64,000 bases of DNA, taken from an uncultured Prevotellaceae bacterium (GTDB lineage Bacteria > Bacteroidota > Bacteroidia > Bacteroidales > Muribaculaceae). The notes under the pieces are model-generated. The model saw only the letters and a program-made list of their open reading frames with translations. It did no database searches and was not told the origin of the DNA. Positions 43,294 to 51,423 of the stretch are shown here, in pieces (the stretch's first letter is position 1; the number at the start of each line of letters is the position of its first letter). Where the stretch lies: contig CALEJB010000036.1 of assembly GCA_937898675.1 (NCBI GenBank), positions 1-64,000 of the forward strand, given 5' to 3'. The translations under genes and the position numbers were made by a program.

Positions 43294-44565
43294 TTATTTC
43301 TCGTTGCGCTCGTGGCGCTTGAGTGCCTTGGGCTCAATGTTCATGCGCTCACCCTCAAGCAACGAGATAACACCGTCCACAGCCTTGTCGGCAGGCACCT
43401 GCTCCTTGCCGCGTGCAGCCTCGCAATCGGGGCAATGGCACTCGTTGTCATAGTGCAGGGGCTCGGTATAGGTGGTGATGACACCCTCAAAATTGCGGAG
43501 CACCACCCTGCCGGGCGACTGCGAAATCACATACTGGGGCATCACGGGCGTCTTGCCGCCGCCGCCGGGAGCGTCCACCACAAAGGTGGGGATGCAGTAG
43601 CCGCTGGTGTGGCCGCGCAGACCCTCGATAATCTCGATACCCTTGCTAACGGGGGTGCGGAAGTGCTCCAGACCCATCGACAGGTCGCACTGGTAGAGAT
43701 AGTAAGGACGCACGCGAATCTTGACGAGTTCGTGCACGAGGCGCTTCTGAATATTCACGCAGTCGTTGACGCCTGCCAACAGCACGCTCTGGTTGCCCAA
43801 GGGGATGCCGGCGTCGGCCAGCATCTCGCAAGCGCGCTTGGAGTCGGGGGTGAACTCGTTGGGATGGTTGAAGTGGGTGTTAATCCAGATGGGATGATAC
43901 TTGTGCAGCATGTTGCACAACTCGGGCGTGATGCGCTGCGGGCACACGACAGGCGTGCGGGTGCCCAGGCGGACAATCTCGACATGAGGAATCTGGCGCA
44001 GGCGCGAGATGATGTATTCGAGCGTCTTGTCGCTCACCATGAGGCAGTCCCCGCCCGAGAGCAGGACGTCGCGCACGGTGGGCGTCTTCTCGATATACTC
44101 GAGCGCCTTCTCGATGCGGTCGGCGCCGCACTCGTGGTCAGTCTGGCCGGCAAAGCGGCGACGGGTGCAGTGGCGGCAGTACATCGAGCACATGTCGGTG
44201 ATGAGGAACAGCACGCGGTCAGGATAACGGTGCGTGAGGCCCGGCGTGGGCGAATCCTCGTCTTCATGCAGCGGGTCGAGCAGGTCGGCAGCGGCCTGGT
44301 GGGTCTCGGCGCCGGTGGGGATGCACTGGCGGCGGATGGGATCGTGGGGGTCATCGGGATTGATGAGGCTCAGGTAGTAAGGCGTGATGGCCATGCGCAA
44401 GGTCTTGAGGGTCTGCTTGACGCCCTCTTCCTCCTCGGCGGTCAGGTGCACGTACTTCTTGAGCTGGTCCAGGGTCTCGATGCGGTTCTCGACCTGCCAT
44501 TTCCAGTCATTCCACTGCTCGTCGGTAACGTCGGGGAACAATTGTTTTCTTCTTGGTTCAGTCAT
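43294..44565 (-). CDS. kamA: L-lysine 2,3-aminomutase
   Basis: A 423-residue radical SAM enzyme converting L-lysine to L-beta-lysine, the first step of the pathway. The [4Fe-4S] cluster cysteines are C126, C130 and C133 (CSMYCRHC). PLP is held by Lys338 in DAPGGGGK. Asp294 (YQCDLSMG) and Asp331 match the lysine-binding acids of the clostridial enzyme. The C-terminal CHCPDC contributes to the zinc site. Length fits the family. Stem-loops flank the gene on both sides. Confidence 0.96.
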   Translation of the reverse strand: MTEPRRKQLFPDVTDEQWNDWKWQVENRIETLDQLKKYVHLTAEEEEGVKQTLKTLRMAITPYYLSLINPDDPHDPIRRQCIPTGAETHQAAADLLDPLHEDEDSPTPGLTHRYPDRVLFLITDMCSMYCRHCTRRRFAGQTDHECGADRIEKALEYIEKTPTVRDVLLSGGDCLMVSDKTLEYIISRLRQIPHVEIVRLGTRTPVVCPQRITPELCNMLHKYHPIWINTHFNHPNEFTPDSKRACEMLADAGIPLGNQSVLLAGVNDCVNIQKRLVHELVKIRVRPYYLYQCDLSMGLEHFRTPVSKGIEIIEGLRGHTSGYCIPTFVVDAPGGGGKTPVMPQYVISQSPGRVVLRNFEGVITTYTEPLHYDNECHCPDCEAARGKEQVPADKAVDGVISLLEGERMNIEPKALKRHERNEK

Positions 44566-44581
44566 AACTCTTTTTCAATGT

Positions 44582-44623
44582 TTTTGCCCGTGGCAGCGCT
44601 CAGCGGCACCGCCACAGGCAAAA
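44582..44623 (-). promoter_or_regulatory. Hairpin just upstream of kamA
   Basis: TTTTGCCCGTGGC (44582-44594) pairs with GCCACAGGCAAAA (44611-44623) with one mismatch and a 16-nt loop. It ends 16 nt before the kamA start codon. A matching large hairpin lies on the other side of kamA. Confidence 0.55.
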
Positions 44624-44636
44624 CGTGTTGTTGTAA

Positions 44637-45710
44637 TTATGCGTACAGTTCTTCAAACACCTTGCGCAGCTTCGGGCATTCGCGGAGCTCCTGCAGGGTG
44701 ATTTCGGCATGGCCCTTGGTGTAGCCGTTGCCGATAATCATGTTCACATCGGCGCCGATGCCTTCGGCACCCAGGGCAGCCTTGGTGAAGCTGGTGGCCA
44801 TCGAGAAGAAGTACACGATGCCGTCCTCCTTGGTGCAGAGCACGCTGGTCATCTCGGTGTCGGGCACATTCACGTTGTTGATGGTCACGTCGGCCATCTT
44901 GCCGTCGGTGAGCTTGTAAACCAACTCGTAAACCTGAACGGGGGTCATTCCAGCAACGCTCTCGACCACGTCGCAGAAACCCAGGTCCTTGATGCGCTGG
45001 GTCGAACGGGGGCTGTTGGCCAAACCGATGACCTTGCCAGTAACGCCGACGCGCTTCTTGGCCTCGTAGCAGCACAGCATGCCGCTCTTGCCGCCTGCGC
45101 CCAGGATAACAACCGTCTGGCCAGACTGGCACAGCTTGGCGGTCTGGGCGGGAGCGCCGGCAACGTCAAGTGCGCTCAGCGCAAGTTTCTCGGGCATGTC
45201 GGTCGGGATTTTGGCATAGATGCCGCTCTCGAACAGGATAGCCTTGCCCTTGATGTCAACCTGGTCCACATCGGGACGGATTTCGAGAATCTCGTCGATG
45301 CGCAGCGGGGTCAGCGACAGGGATACGAGGGTAGCGATGCGGTCGCCCTCCTGAAGGTCGATTTTGCCCTTCAGCGCGTCACCAATCTTCTCGACGGTGC
45401 CCAGGAGCATACCGCCCGAGCCGGTGCGGCGGTTGCGGTGCTTGCCCTGCAACTCAACGTTGTAGAGCATCTCCTTCTTGATGCCTTCCATTACCTCGGC
45501 CTCGTCGTCGGGGTTCTGGGCATTGGCCTTGGCATAGTTGTGGATGTCGGTGAACGACGCCGAGTCGATGTTCAGGGTCTGAACGTTGATGAGAATCTCG
45601 TTGTCGAAGATTTCGTCCATGTTGTTGTCAAGCTTGTTGGCGGGCTGAGGAAGAACGCCCTTGGGTTCGATCACGCGATGGGTGCCGAATCGATTTCCAT
45701 GTTTCTGCAT
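44637..45710 (-). CDS. kdd: L-erythro-3,5-diaminohexanoate dehydrogenase
   Basis: A 357-residue NAD(P)-dependent enzyme oxidatively deaminating 3,5-diaminohexanoate to 3-keto-5-aminohexanoate. The start HGNRFGTHRVIEPKGVLPQPA is characteristic of Kdd. A Rossmann segment VVILGAGGKSGMLCCYEAKK lies near residue 195. The family is distantly related to zinc-type alcohol dehydrogenases. It is placed between kce and kamA, as expected for the pathway. Confidence 0.93.
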   Translation of the reverse strand: MQKHGNRFGTHRVIEPKGVLPQPANKLDNNMDEIFDNEILINVQTLNIDSASFTDIHNYAKANAQNPDDEAEVMEGIKKEMLYNVELQGKHRNRRTGSGGMLLGTVEKIGDALKGKIDLQEGDRIATLVSLSLTPLRIDEILEIRPDVDQVDIKGKAILFESGIYAKIPTDMPEKLALSALDVAGAPAQTAKLCQSGQTVVILGAGGKSGMLCCYEAKKRVGVTGKVIGLANSPRSTQRIKDLGFCDVVESVAGMTPVQVYELVYKLTDGKMADVTINNVNVPDTEMTSVLCTKEDGIVYFFSMATSFTKAALGAEGIGADVNMIIGNGYTKGHAEITLQELRECPKLRKVFEELYA

Positions 45711-45773
45711 GTTATTCTGTTTTGTTTTAATGGTTAATATTGAATTTATTTTTTCGTTATATTTTGATTTGCA

Positions 45774-46607
45774 TCAGTTGCGGGGCTTGAGGCCCAGGAT
45801 TTCGCGGGCCTCGGCGATGGTGGCGATGGGACGGCCCAACTCGTTGGCCAGGCGAACCACCTTTTCCACGAGTTCGCCGTTGCTCTTGGCGAGCACACCC
45901 TTGGCGAGGTAGAGGTTATCCTCAAAGCCGACGCGCACATTGCCGCCCATAGCGATAGCGGCAGCGGCCATCGGGAAGGCGTGGCGGCCCACACCGGTAA
46001 CGGTCCATGTCGAGCCGGCGGGAATGCCGTTGACGAGCCAGCACAGGTTGGCAACAGTGGCAGGCGTGCATCCGGGAACGCCCAGCACAAAGTTAAACTG
46101 CATGGGGGCACCGGGCACCTCACCCTTACGAGCCATGTTCAGGACGGTGTCGAGATGGCCCATCTCAAAGCACTCATACTCGGGCTTGATGCCACGCTCC
46201 ATCATGCGCTTGCCAAAGGCACGCATGGTGGGCATCGTGTTGTCAAAGATTTCGTCGCCAAAGTTGCAGGTACCGCAGTCGAGGGTCGCCATCTCGGGCA
46301 GCGGCGTGGTATCGGTGCTCTGCAGACGCTCGTCGGGAGTCATGCCCACAGCGCCGCCGGTGGACGGGATGAGGATAACATCGGGGCACACCTTGAGGAT
46401 GGCCTCCTCACACTCCTGGAAACGTGCACGGTCCTGGGTGGGCGTGCCGTCGTCGCGGCGGACATGCAGGTGAACGATTGCCGCACCGGCATCGACTGCC
46501 GACTTGGCCTCGCGCACGATTTCTTCGACGGTATAGGGCACATTGGGGTTTTGCTCCTTGGTAACCTCGGCGCCGCAAATGGCGGCGGTGATGATCAGCT
46601 TATCCAT
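45774..46607 (-). CDS. kce: 3-Keto-5-aminohexanoate cleavage enzyme
   Basis: A 277-residue zinc-dependent enzyme of the BKACE (DUF849) family. It condenses 3-keto-5-aminohexanoate with acetyl-CoA and splits it into acetoacetate and 3-aminobutyryl-CoA. Zinc ligands His46 and His48 lie in AAIVHLHVRRDDGTPTQD, and LDCGTCNFGDEIFDN is another family motif. The ATG at 46607 gives the usual N-terminus MDKLIITAAICGAEVTK. A longer frame would overlap kal. Confidence 0.94.
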   Translation of the reverse strand: MDKLIITAAICGAEVTKEQNPNVPYTVEEIVREAKSAVDAGAAIVHLHVRRDDGTPTQDRARFQECEEAILKVCPDVILIPSTGGAVGMTPDERLQSTDTTPLPEMATLDCGTCNFGDEIFDNTMPTMRAFGKRMMERGIKPEYECFEMGHLDTVLNMARKGEVPGAPMQFNFVLGVPGCTPATVANLCWLVNGIPAGSTWTVTGVGRHAFPMAAAAIAMGGNVRVGFEDNLYLAKGVLAKSNGELVEKVVRLANELGRPIATIAEAREILGLKPRN

Positions 46608-46615
46608 AATCGAAA

Positions 46616-47002
46616 TTACTTGCGCATGCAATCTTTGGGGGTTACACATGTTCCTGACGCACGGCAAACCACGATGGGCTCATCGAGCACGTCGGCTGCC
46701 GATGCCGAGATGTCGGGGCGGGCCTGAGCCACCTTGCGCGCCTCAAACACCATGTGGCGCGACGTGTTGCCCTCGCGGTCAATCCAGCCCTCGGCCTCGA
46801 TGAAGTCGCCGGCATAAACGGGGGCCAGAAACTCGATGTTGTCATAGGCGCAGAAGAGGCCTTCGTCGCCGTCACGCATAATCAGCAGTTCGGTAGCCAC
46901 GTCACCAAACAGGTGAACCATGTGTGCACCGTCAACCAGGTTGCCGCCATAGTGGGCGTCCTTTGCGCTCATGCGCAGTCTCAATTTCGTTCTGTATTCC
47001 AT
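46616..47002 (-). CDS. kal: 3-Aminobutyryl-CoA ammonia-lyase
   Basis: A 128-residue hotdog-fold enzyme removing ammonia from L-3-aminobutyryl-CoA to give crotonyl-CoA. The segments [20 protein letters not shown] and [17 protein letters not shown] match known Kal proteins. The ATG at 47002 gives the normal length; the longer upstream frame overlaps the CoA transferase gene. It lies 8 nt before kce. Confidence 0.92.
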   Translation of the reverse strand: MEYRTKLRLRMSAKDAHYGGNLVDGAHMVHLFGDVATELLIMRDGDEGLFCAYDNIEFLAPVYAGDFIEAEGWIDREGNTSRHMVFEARKVAQARPDISASAADVLDEPIVVCRASGTCVTPKDCMRK

Positions 47003-47018
47003 TATCGATTTTTGACTA

Positions 47019-47669
47019 TTACTGTTCAACATAGATGGCGTCAACATAGATGCCCGAGGCATGCACGCACTCCGGCTTGATTTCGCCTTCCTTGACGAGT
47101 CTCTCGGCCTCCACGACCACATAGTCGGCAGCGGTTGCCATCAGGGGGTTGAAGTTGTTGGTGGTGCCCAGGAAGACCATGTTGCCGAACTCGTCAACGA
47201 TGTTGGCGCGCAAGAAAGCGATGTCGGCCTTGAGGGGCTTCTCGAGCAGATAGTCCTGTCCGTCAACCTTGACAATCTCCTTGCCGTCGGCAATGATGGT
47301 GCCCAGGCCAGTGGGGGTCAGCACGCCGCCCAAGCCAGCGCCTGCCGCGCGGATGCGCTCAGCCAGAGTGCCCTGGGGAACATATTCCACGATGAGGGAG
47401 CCCTCGTTCTTCTGCAGTGCGGTCTGCTTGTTGGTGCCGGTGTGCGATACGATGGCCTTCTTCACCTGATGGTTGGTTACCAGCTTGCCGTGTGCAACCT
47501 CGTCATAAGCCGTGTCGTTGGCAATGATGGTGAGGTCCTTAACACCCTTCTCTACAATGGCGTCAATGATTTGGGTAGCGCTTCCCACGCCGAGGAAACC
47601 GCCAAACATGATTGTCATGCCGTCATGCACTTTCTCGACGGCTTGAGCTAATGTGACTTGCTTGTTCAT
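47019..47669 (-). CDS. atoD: CoA transferase subunit A (butyrate-acetoacetate type)
   Basis: The 216-residue alpha subunit of a class I CoA transferase. [21 protein letters not shown] glycine-rich N-terminus, [35 protein letters not shown] and [12 protein letters not shown] are visible family features. It is the first gene of the lysine operon, while the matching subunit B lies after kamE. Together they should convert acetoacetate and butyryl-CoA to acetoacetyl-CoA and butyrate. Confidence 0.9.
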   Translation of the reverse strand: MNKQVTLAQAVEKVHDGMTIMFGGFLGVGSATQIIDAIVEKGVKDLTIIANDTAYDEVAHGKLVTNHQVKKAIVSHTGTNKQTALQKNEGSLIVEYVPQGTLAERIRAAGAGLGGVLTPTGLGTIIADGKEIVKVDGQDYLLEKPLKADIAFLRANIVDEFGNMVFLGTTNNFNPLMATAADYVVVEAERLVKEGEIKPECVHASGIYVDAIYVEQ

Positions 47670-47715
47670 AATTGTTATGTTTTGGAATTAGTGGATTATT
47701 ATCTGTAACTGACTG

Positions 47716-47748
47716 CAAATATAGTGAATTTTAATCATTTAATCCCAA
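47716..47748 (-). promoter_or_regulatory. Promoter of the lysine fermentation operon
   Basis: The - strand shows TTGG (47745-47748), 21 nt, then TATATTTG (47716-47723), close to the Bacteroidetes consensus. The leader to atoD is about 45 nt. I saw no lysine or cobalamin riboswitch in this short leader and no regulator gene beside it. Confidence 0.65.
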
Positions 47749-47864
47749 TTTTGGCGGGTTATTTTTCAACATTTTATCGCATGCGCCCGTAACTGCAATA
47801 GGCACAATGCTTTGCAGGCTCGCCACATTATTATAAAAAGAAATCGATAACCTGAATACAACGC

Positions 47865-47901
47865 AAAAAAGCGGGGACCGCCGCGATACGGCAGCCCCCG
47901 C
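47865..47901 (-). terminator. Terminator after the TPR protein gene
   Basis: A GC-rich hairpin (47871-47901; GCGGGG and GCCG pair with CGGC and CCCCGC around a small internal loop) is followed on the - strand by six Ts. Confidence 0.8.
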
Positions 47902-47934
47902 CCATGTAAAATGTCCTTATGTCAAGCGTAGCGA

Positions 47935-49563
47935 TTACAGACCTTCAACATACTTGCGCAGCTGGGTGTTCTCGGGGTCATACTCGAGCCACTTCTTGTA
48001 ATACTCCTTGGCTGCGGCCTTGTCGCCCTTGTTGAAATAGTAGGTGGCCATGTAGTTGTAGGCGTACTTGTAGTAGCGAGCATAGTCGGCCTTGTTCTCC
48101 TTGGCCTCGAGAATGGTGAGCAGTTCCTTGTAAGCATTCAGCGCTGCTCCGTTGTTGTTGTCGCCCTCACGGAACTTGGCGATTTTGGCCTTCTGGTTTA
48201 CGATCTGCACATTGCCGGGAACAAGCTTGTCAACCTCGTCGATATACTTTTGCGACTTGCTGAGGGCATCGGCCTTGGTGGCAGCGTCAAGATTCTCGTC
48301 GCCGGCAACGCCCAAGTAGTAGTTAGAGAGGTTGAACAGGTCGTTGGACTTGAACATATCACCGTCAACAAGGCGCTGGTAGTATTCGGCAGCCTTGACA
48401 AAGTTGTCGGCATCGGCATAGGAGTCGCCCAGGAAGCGGATAAGTTCGTCATTCTTGGGATTAACCTCCAGCGCCTTCTCATAGTACTTGATGGCTTCCT
48501 CGGGCTGGCCGGAATTCTGCAGGGCCTGGCCGTAGTCGGTATAGTCACGCACCTCATAGGTCGAGCCTTTGGGCAAGGCATTGGCAAAGAAGGTTTTGCC
48601 TGTCTCGGCGGCCTCGGGCCACTTCTCGAGCTGAACCAGGTTGTAGAGTTGCATGCGCTTCATGTAGAAGACCTTCTCGTCGGCGGGATTAAGTTTCTTC
48701 ACGAGGCTGGAAGCCAAATCATAAGACTCCTGATACTTCTCGCCGAAGAAGAGCAGCTGGACATAGCGCACCTCGTCCTGTGCAAAGTGGTTGGGGTTCT
48801 TGATGTACTTGCCATACTGCTCGGCAGCTTTGGCGCCCAGGTTGTCCTCGTAGTACTTCTCGGCGAGCTCACGCTGAACCAGTGCCGAGTTGGGCACCTT
48901 GCCCTGAAGTTCCTCGAGGCGCTCGATAGCCATCTCGGGATTTACATTGAAGTAAGTGTTGGCATACTTCACATAAGCCTCAATGTTATTGGGGTCCTTG
49001 TCAAAGGCCAACTCATAGATGCCTGCGGCATTGCCCCAGTCCCTGAGGTCAGCCTTGGTGTCGGCCTCAAAGATGTAGCTGTCGGGGTCATCGGCATTCC
49101 ACTTGCGGGCATTCTTGATGCACTTCTCGATTTGCTTGGCATAGGTGGTGGGATTGGCGTCGTAGTAAGCGCGCGCAATTTCCATCTCCAGCTTGGGGTC
49201 ATTCTTTTTGAACTTGCGAGCAAGCTTGAGCTGTTCTTCAGCGCCCTTGGCGTCGCCGTTCTTGAGTGCGATGGCTGCCTTGCCCACATAGTTGTAAGGA
49301 TTATTGGCATCGGCTGCCATGCCTTTGTCGAAATTGGCTTGAGCTGCGGCAACATTACCCTGGTGCAGAGCAATCTGGCCCAGATAGTAAAGGGCTTCGG
49401 CCTTGTCGGTCGAAGGAGCATTCAGGTTGCGTTCGAGCAGTTCCTTGGCATTGTCGAGTTTGTCAACCTTGTAGTACTCAATACCGTCTTTGTAGCCTTG
49501 TGCATTGGCTACCAGCGATGCACCAGCCAATAAGAGTGATGCGAAAAAGAATTTGCGTTTCAT
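47935..49563 (-). CDS. Exported tetratricopeptide repeat protein
   Basis: A 542-residue protein with a signal peptide (about 1-22, ending ANAQG). The rest is nearly all TPR-like helices, with clear units such as AEALYYLGQIALHQGNVAAA and PEEAIKYYEKALEVNPKND. TPR arrays hold protein partners. The last position in a three-gene unit after a PstS-like lipoprotein and a small membrane protein recalls Bacteroidetes TonB-system loci where the same trio follows exbBD and tonB, which are not here. Confidence 0.8.
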   Translation of the reverse strand: MKRKFFFASLLLAGASLVANAQGYKDGIEYYKVDKLDNAKELLERNLNAPSTDKAEALYYLGQIALHQGNVAAAQANFDKGMAADANNPYNYVGKAAIALKNGDAKGAEEQLKLARKFKKNDPKLEMEIARAYYDANPTTYAKQIEKCIKNARKWNADDPDSYIFEADTKADLRDWGNAAGIYELAFDKDPNNIEAYVKYANTYFNVNPEMAIERLEELQGKVPNSALVQRELAEKYYEDNLGAKAAEQYGKYIKNPNHFAQDEVRYVQLLFFGEKYQESYDLASSLVKKLNPADEKVFYMKRMQLYNLVQLEKWPEAAETGKTFFANALPKGSTYEVRDYTDYGQALQNSGQPEEAIKYYEKALEVNPKNDELIRFLGDSYADADNFVKAAEYYQRLVDGDMFKSNDLFNLSNYYLGVAGDENLDAATKADALSKSQKYIDEVDKLVPGNVQIVNQKAKIAKFREGDNNNGAALNAYKELLTILEAKENKADYARYYKYAYNYMATYYFNKGDKAAAKEYYKKWLEYDPENTQLRKYVEGL

Positions 49564-49646
49564 AGTTGTAACAATTTGATGTTAATATTTTGGTTGTTGT
49601 TTTGATTTTGCTGTCCAATATGCAATTTCCATGCCAAAGTGTTAGG

Positions 49647-50630
49647 TTATTGCACCTCGACATATCTAATTGGTTCGGCTGCAGGCAAAATGCCCGTCTG
49701 GAGGATAATCTTTTGGCCTATAACACCGGTCAGGAAGGTATAGAAACCATGGTCAAGCATGCCGCCACGGGAGGCGTCGATGGCCCAAATCTTGCGCACC
49801 AACGGATATTCGCCGCTGTAGATGTATGCCTGATATGGTTTGAACCCGCTTATCTGATCGTCGCCTCGCACGGGCATGACCTTGATGCGGTCGGTGAAGT
49901 CAATCATCGTAACCTCATTGTTGCTTTTCAGTTCCTCATATTTATCGGCAATGGGTTTCTCGGGACTCTTGAGGTCGCTGGTGATCCAGCTCACGCCGAT
50001 AAAGCCGATGACGTTCTTGTTCTTCTCGACGATGTCAAACACCTCCTGACTGCTCTTTTTGGCAAAGACATTGGGGCCAAAGTTGCCCTTGCCGCCCATG
50101 AATTTGTCCTTCATATAATGGACCACACTGGTTCCCGAACCATCAAACAGCACACGGATGCTGTCGTTCTTGAGGCTGGTAGGCGTCACTTCTCCCCAGC
50201 GATGCACCTTGCCCTGGAAGATGTCGCGCAGGTCGTCCATCGACAGTTCCTCGATGTCGTTGGCCCTGTTGACAATAACCGCTACGGCATCGACGGCAAT
50301 CGCGCGGGAACGGTAGCCGCGTCCCAGTTTCTTCAAGCTCTCTCGCTGCTGGGGCGTGAGGTCACGGGCCGTGATGATGACATCAATCTTGCCCAGCATG
50401 AGCGAATCGAGCGCGTCGTGCTCGTTGATGTAGGTGGGCATGATGCTGGCCTCGGGATACTGGTACTCAAACACGGCAATCTCCTGTTCCAGCACACTCT
50501 GGAACGACTCGTCACACATGATTCGGGCCAATCCGCGCGTGCTGATGCTTTTGGGACGATGGTCACCGCAGGAAGCGGTGAACAGCAACAACGCCGCAAG
50601 CAACAGCGATATGCAGTTATTTCTCTTCAT
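49647..50630 (-). CDS. PstS-like substrate-binding lipoprotein
   Basis: The 327-residue product has lipobox LFTASC (Cys21 from the ATG at 50630). It has the fold signature of PstS-type phosphate-binding proteins: LMLGKIDVIITARDLT, AIAVDAVAVIVNRANDIEELS, FDGSGTSVVHYM and KKSSQEVFDIVEKNKNVIGFIGV. No pstCAB transporter is nearby, so it may bind phosphate or another anion in a non-transport role. The chosen start overlaps the upstream gene by 14 nt; a longer frame starts at 50660. Confidence 0.8.
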   Translation of the reverse strand: MKRNNCISLLLAALLLFTASCGDHRPKSISTRGLARIMCDESFQSVLEQEIAVFEYQYPEASIMPTYINEHDALDSLMLGKIDVIITARDLTPQQRESLKKLGRGYRSRAIAVDAVAVIVNRANDIEELSMDDLRDIFQGKVHRWGEVTPTSLKNDSIRVLFDGSGTSVVHYMKDKFMGGKGNFGPNVFAKKSSQEVFDIVEKNKNVIGFIGVSWITSDLKSPEKPIADKYEELKSNNEVTMIDFTDRIKVMPVRGDDQISGFKPYQAYIYSGEYPLVRKIWAIDASRGGMLDHGFYTFLTGVIGQKIILQTGILPAAEPIRYVEVQ

Positions 50631-50946
50631 CTTTCTTTTCTCCGTCGTTAAGGTTCTCAAGTTCCTTGAGTCGCTCTACATAAGAACCGCTCATCTGGGC
50701 ATCATTGTCTTCAGCCTTTCGCATGCCATAGGTGTGCTCTCCCTTGAGTTCGCGGTAGCCGCGATAGAGGCCGTAGGCACCAAACAGAGCGGCCACACAC
50801 CACTTGGCACACTGCCAGAACAAAGTTTCAGGCCACCCAAAGAAATTAGTAGCCACAAGGGCAGCCATGCCTAAATAAACAAAAACCATAAAGATGCCAA
50901 AAACCATCTTTAAGCCCATTGCCATTCCCTTTTGACCAGTGTTCAT
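50617..50946 (-). CDS. Small membrane protein upstream of the PstS-like gene
   Basis: The 109-residue product has two likely membrane helices (about 11-33 and 41-62) and a charged, cytoplasmic-looking tail rich in Lys, Glu and Asp. It overlaps the PstS-like gene by 14 nt, so the two are translationally coupled. No family is certain. It is the first gene of the unit. Confidence 0.65.
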   Translation of the reverse strand: MNTGQKGMAMGLKMVFGIFMVFVYLGMAALVATNFFGWPETLFWQCAKWCVAALFGAYGLYRGYRELKGEHTYGMRKAEDNDAQMSGSYVERLKELENLNDGEKKDEEK

Positions 50947-51229
50947 AATCGGGTATCTTGTTTAATTTTTGTCAGTTTTGTCATTAGACTATCGCAAGCC
51001 AAATAGGTTTACAATATTCAAACTGCAAAATTAACAAATTCTGCTCATTTATCATGTTAATTTTATGAAAATTTTCCGCATTATCCGTTGTGATTGCGGA
51101 ATCGATGCTTGCAATTTTCATGGCAATATCGAACAATCGCCATTGTCAAACGGAACATTTTGGAGGAAATTTGAGCAACTTTTGGCCTGCAATTTCAGCA
51201 AAAATTACATATTTTAATGAAAAAAGTTG

Positions 51230-51257
51230 TCTGTTCAATTTATTTGACTTATTTTTG
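51230..51257 (+). promoter_or_regulatory. Promoter of the candidate small RNA
   Basis: A TTG-type -33 box followed by 20 nt and TATTTTTG (51250-51257) fits the Bacteroidetes promoter layout. It points at no protein gene on this strand. Confidence 0.45.
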
Positions 51258-51262
51258 CACAA

Positions 51263-51334
51263 CCTTAAATCAAACTTTTATTCATACTATTTTTTCCTAG
51301 GGCACCTTCGTTGTGAAACGAAGTGCTTTTTTTT
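51263..51334 (+). ncRNA. Candidate small RNA of about 70 nt
   Basis: Starting about 6 nt after the -7 element, the transcript would run to a hairpin (51302-51312 with 51317-51326, one bulge, 4-nt loop) followed by eight Ts. The 5' half is single-stranded and AT-rich. No reading frame of use is present. The start is inferred from the promoter. No known RNA family is recognised. Confidence 0.4.
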
Positions 51335-51344
51335 GCCACTCTGC

Positions 51345-51376
51345 AAAAAAAAAAAACGGGAGCATTTCTGCTCCCG
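51345..51376 (-). terminator. Terminator of the tsaB-proS operon
   Basis: A perfect 8-bp stem CGGGAGCA (51357-51364) and TGCTCCCG (51369-51376), 4-nt loop. On the - strand it is followed by twelve Ts. Confidence 0.9.
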
Positions 51377-51423
51377 GAATATTGAGTTTTGTTATTGCCC
51401 CAATCCGCTATTGTGGCATGTTA

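Larger units (their letters stand above)
50947..51423. other. Gene-free region with a candidate small RNA
   Basis: About 480 AT-rich bp without a convincing protein gene. On the - strand a -7 element TAATTTTG (51026-51033) lies about 80 nt before the small membrane protein gene. On the + strand it holds a promoter and terminator spaced for a short RNA. Next to these is the proS terminator. Confidence 0.6.

Noticed and set aside
43288..44724. 478-residue + strand frame opposite kamA
   Set aside because: kamA carries the radical SAM and PLP motifs on the - strand; the + frame has no recognisable feature.
47670..47864. Search for a lysine or cobalamin riboswitch before the lysine operon
   Set aside because: The leader is only about 45 nt and no conserved riboswitch core was seen.
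48250..49533. 427-residue + strand frame opposite the TPR gene
   Set aside because: Shadow of the repeat protein, with repeated Gly/Val/Leu pattern mirroring TPR codons.
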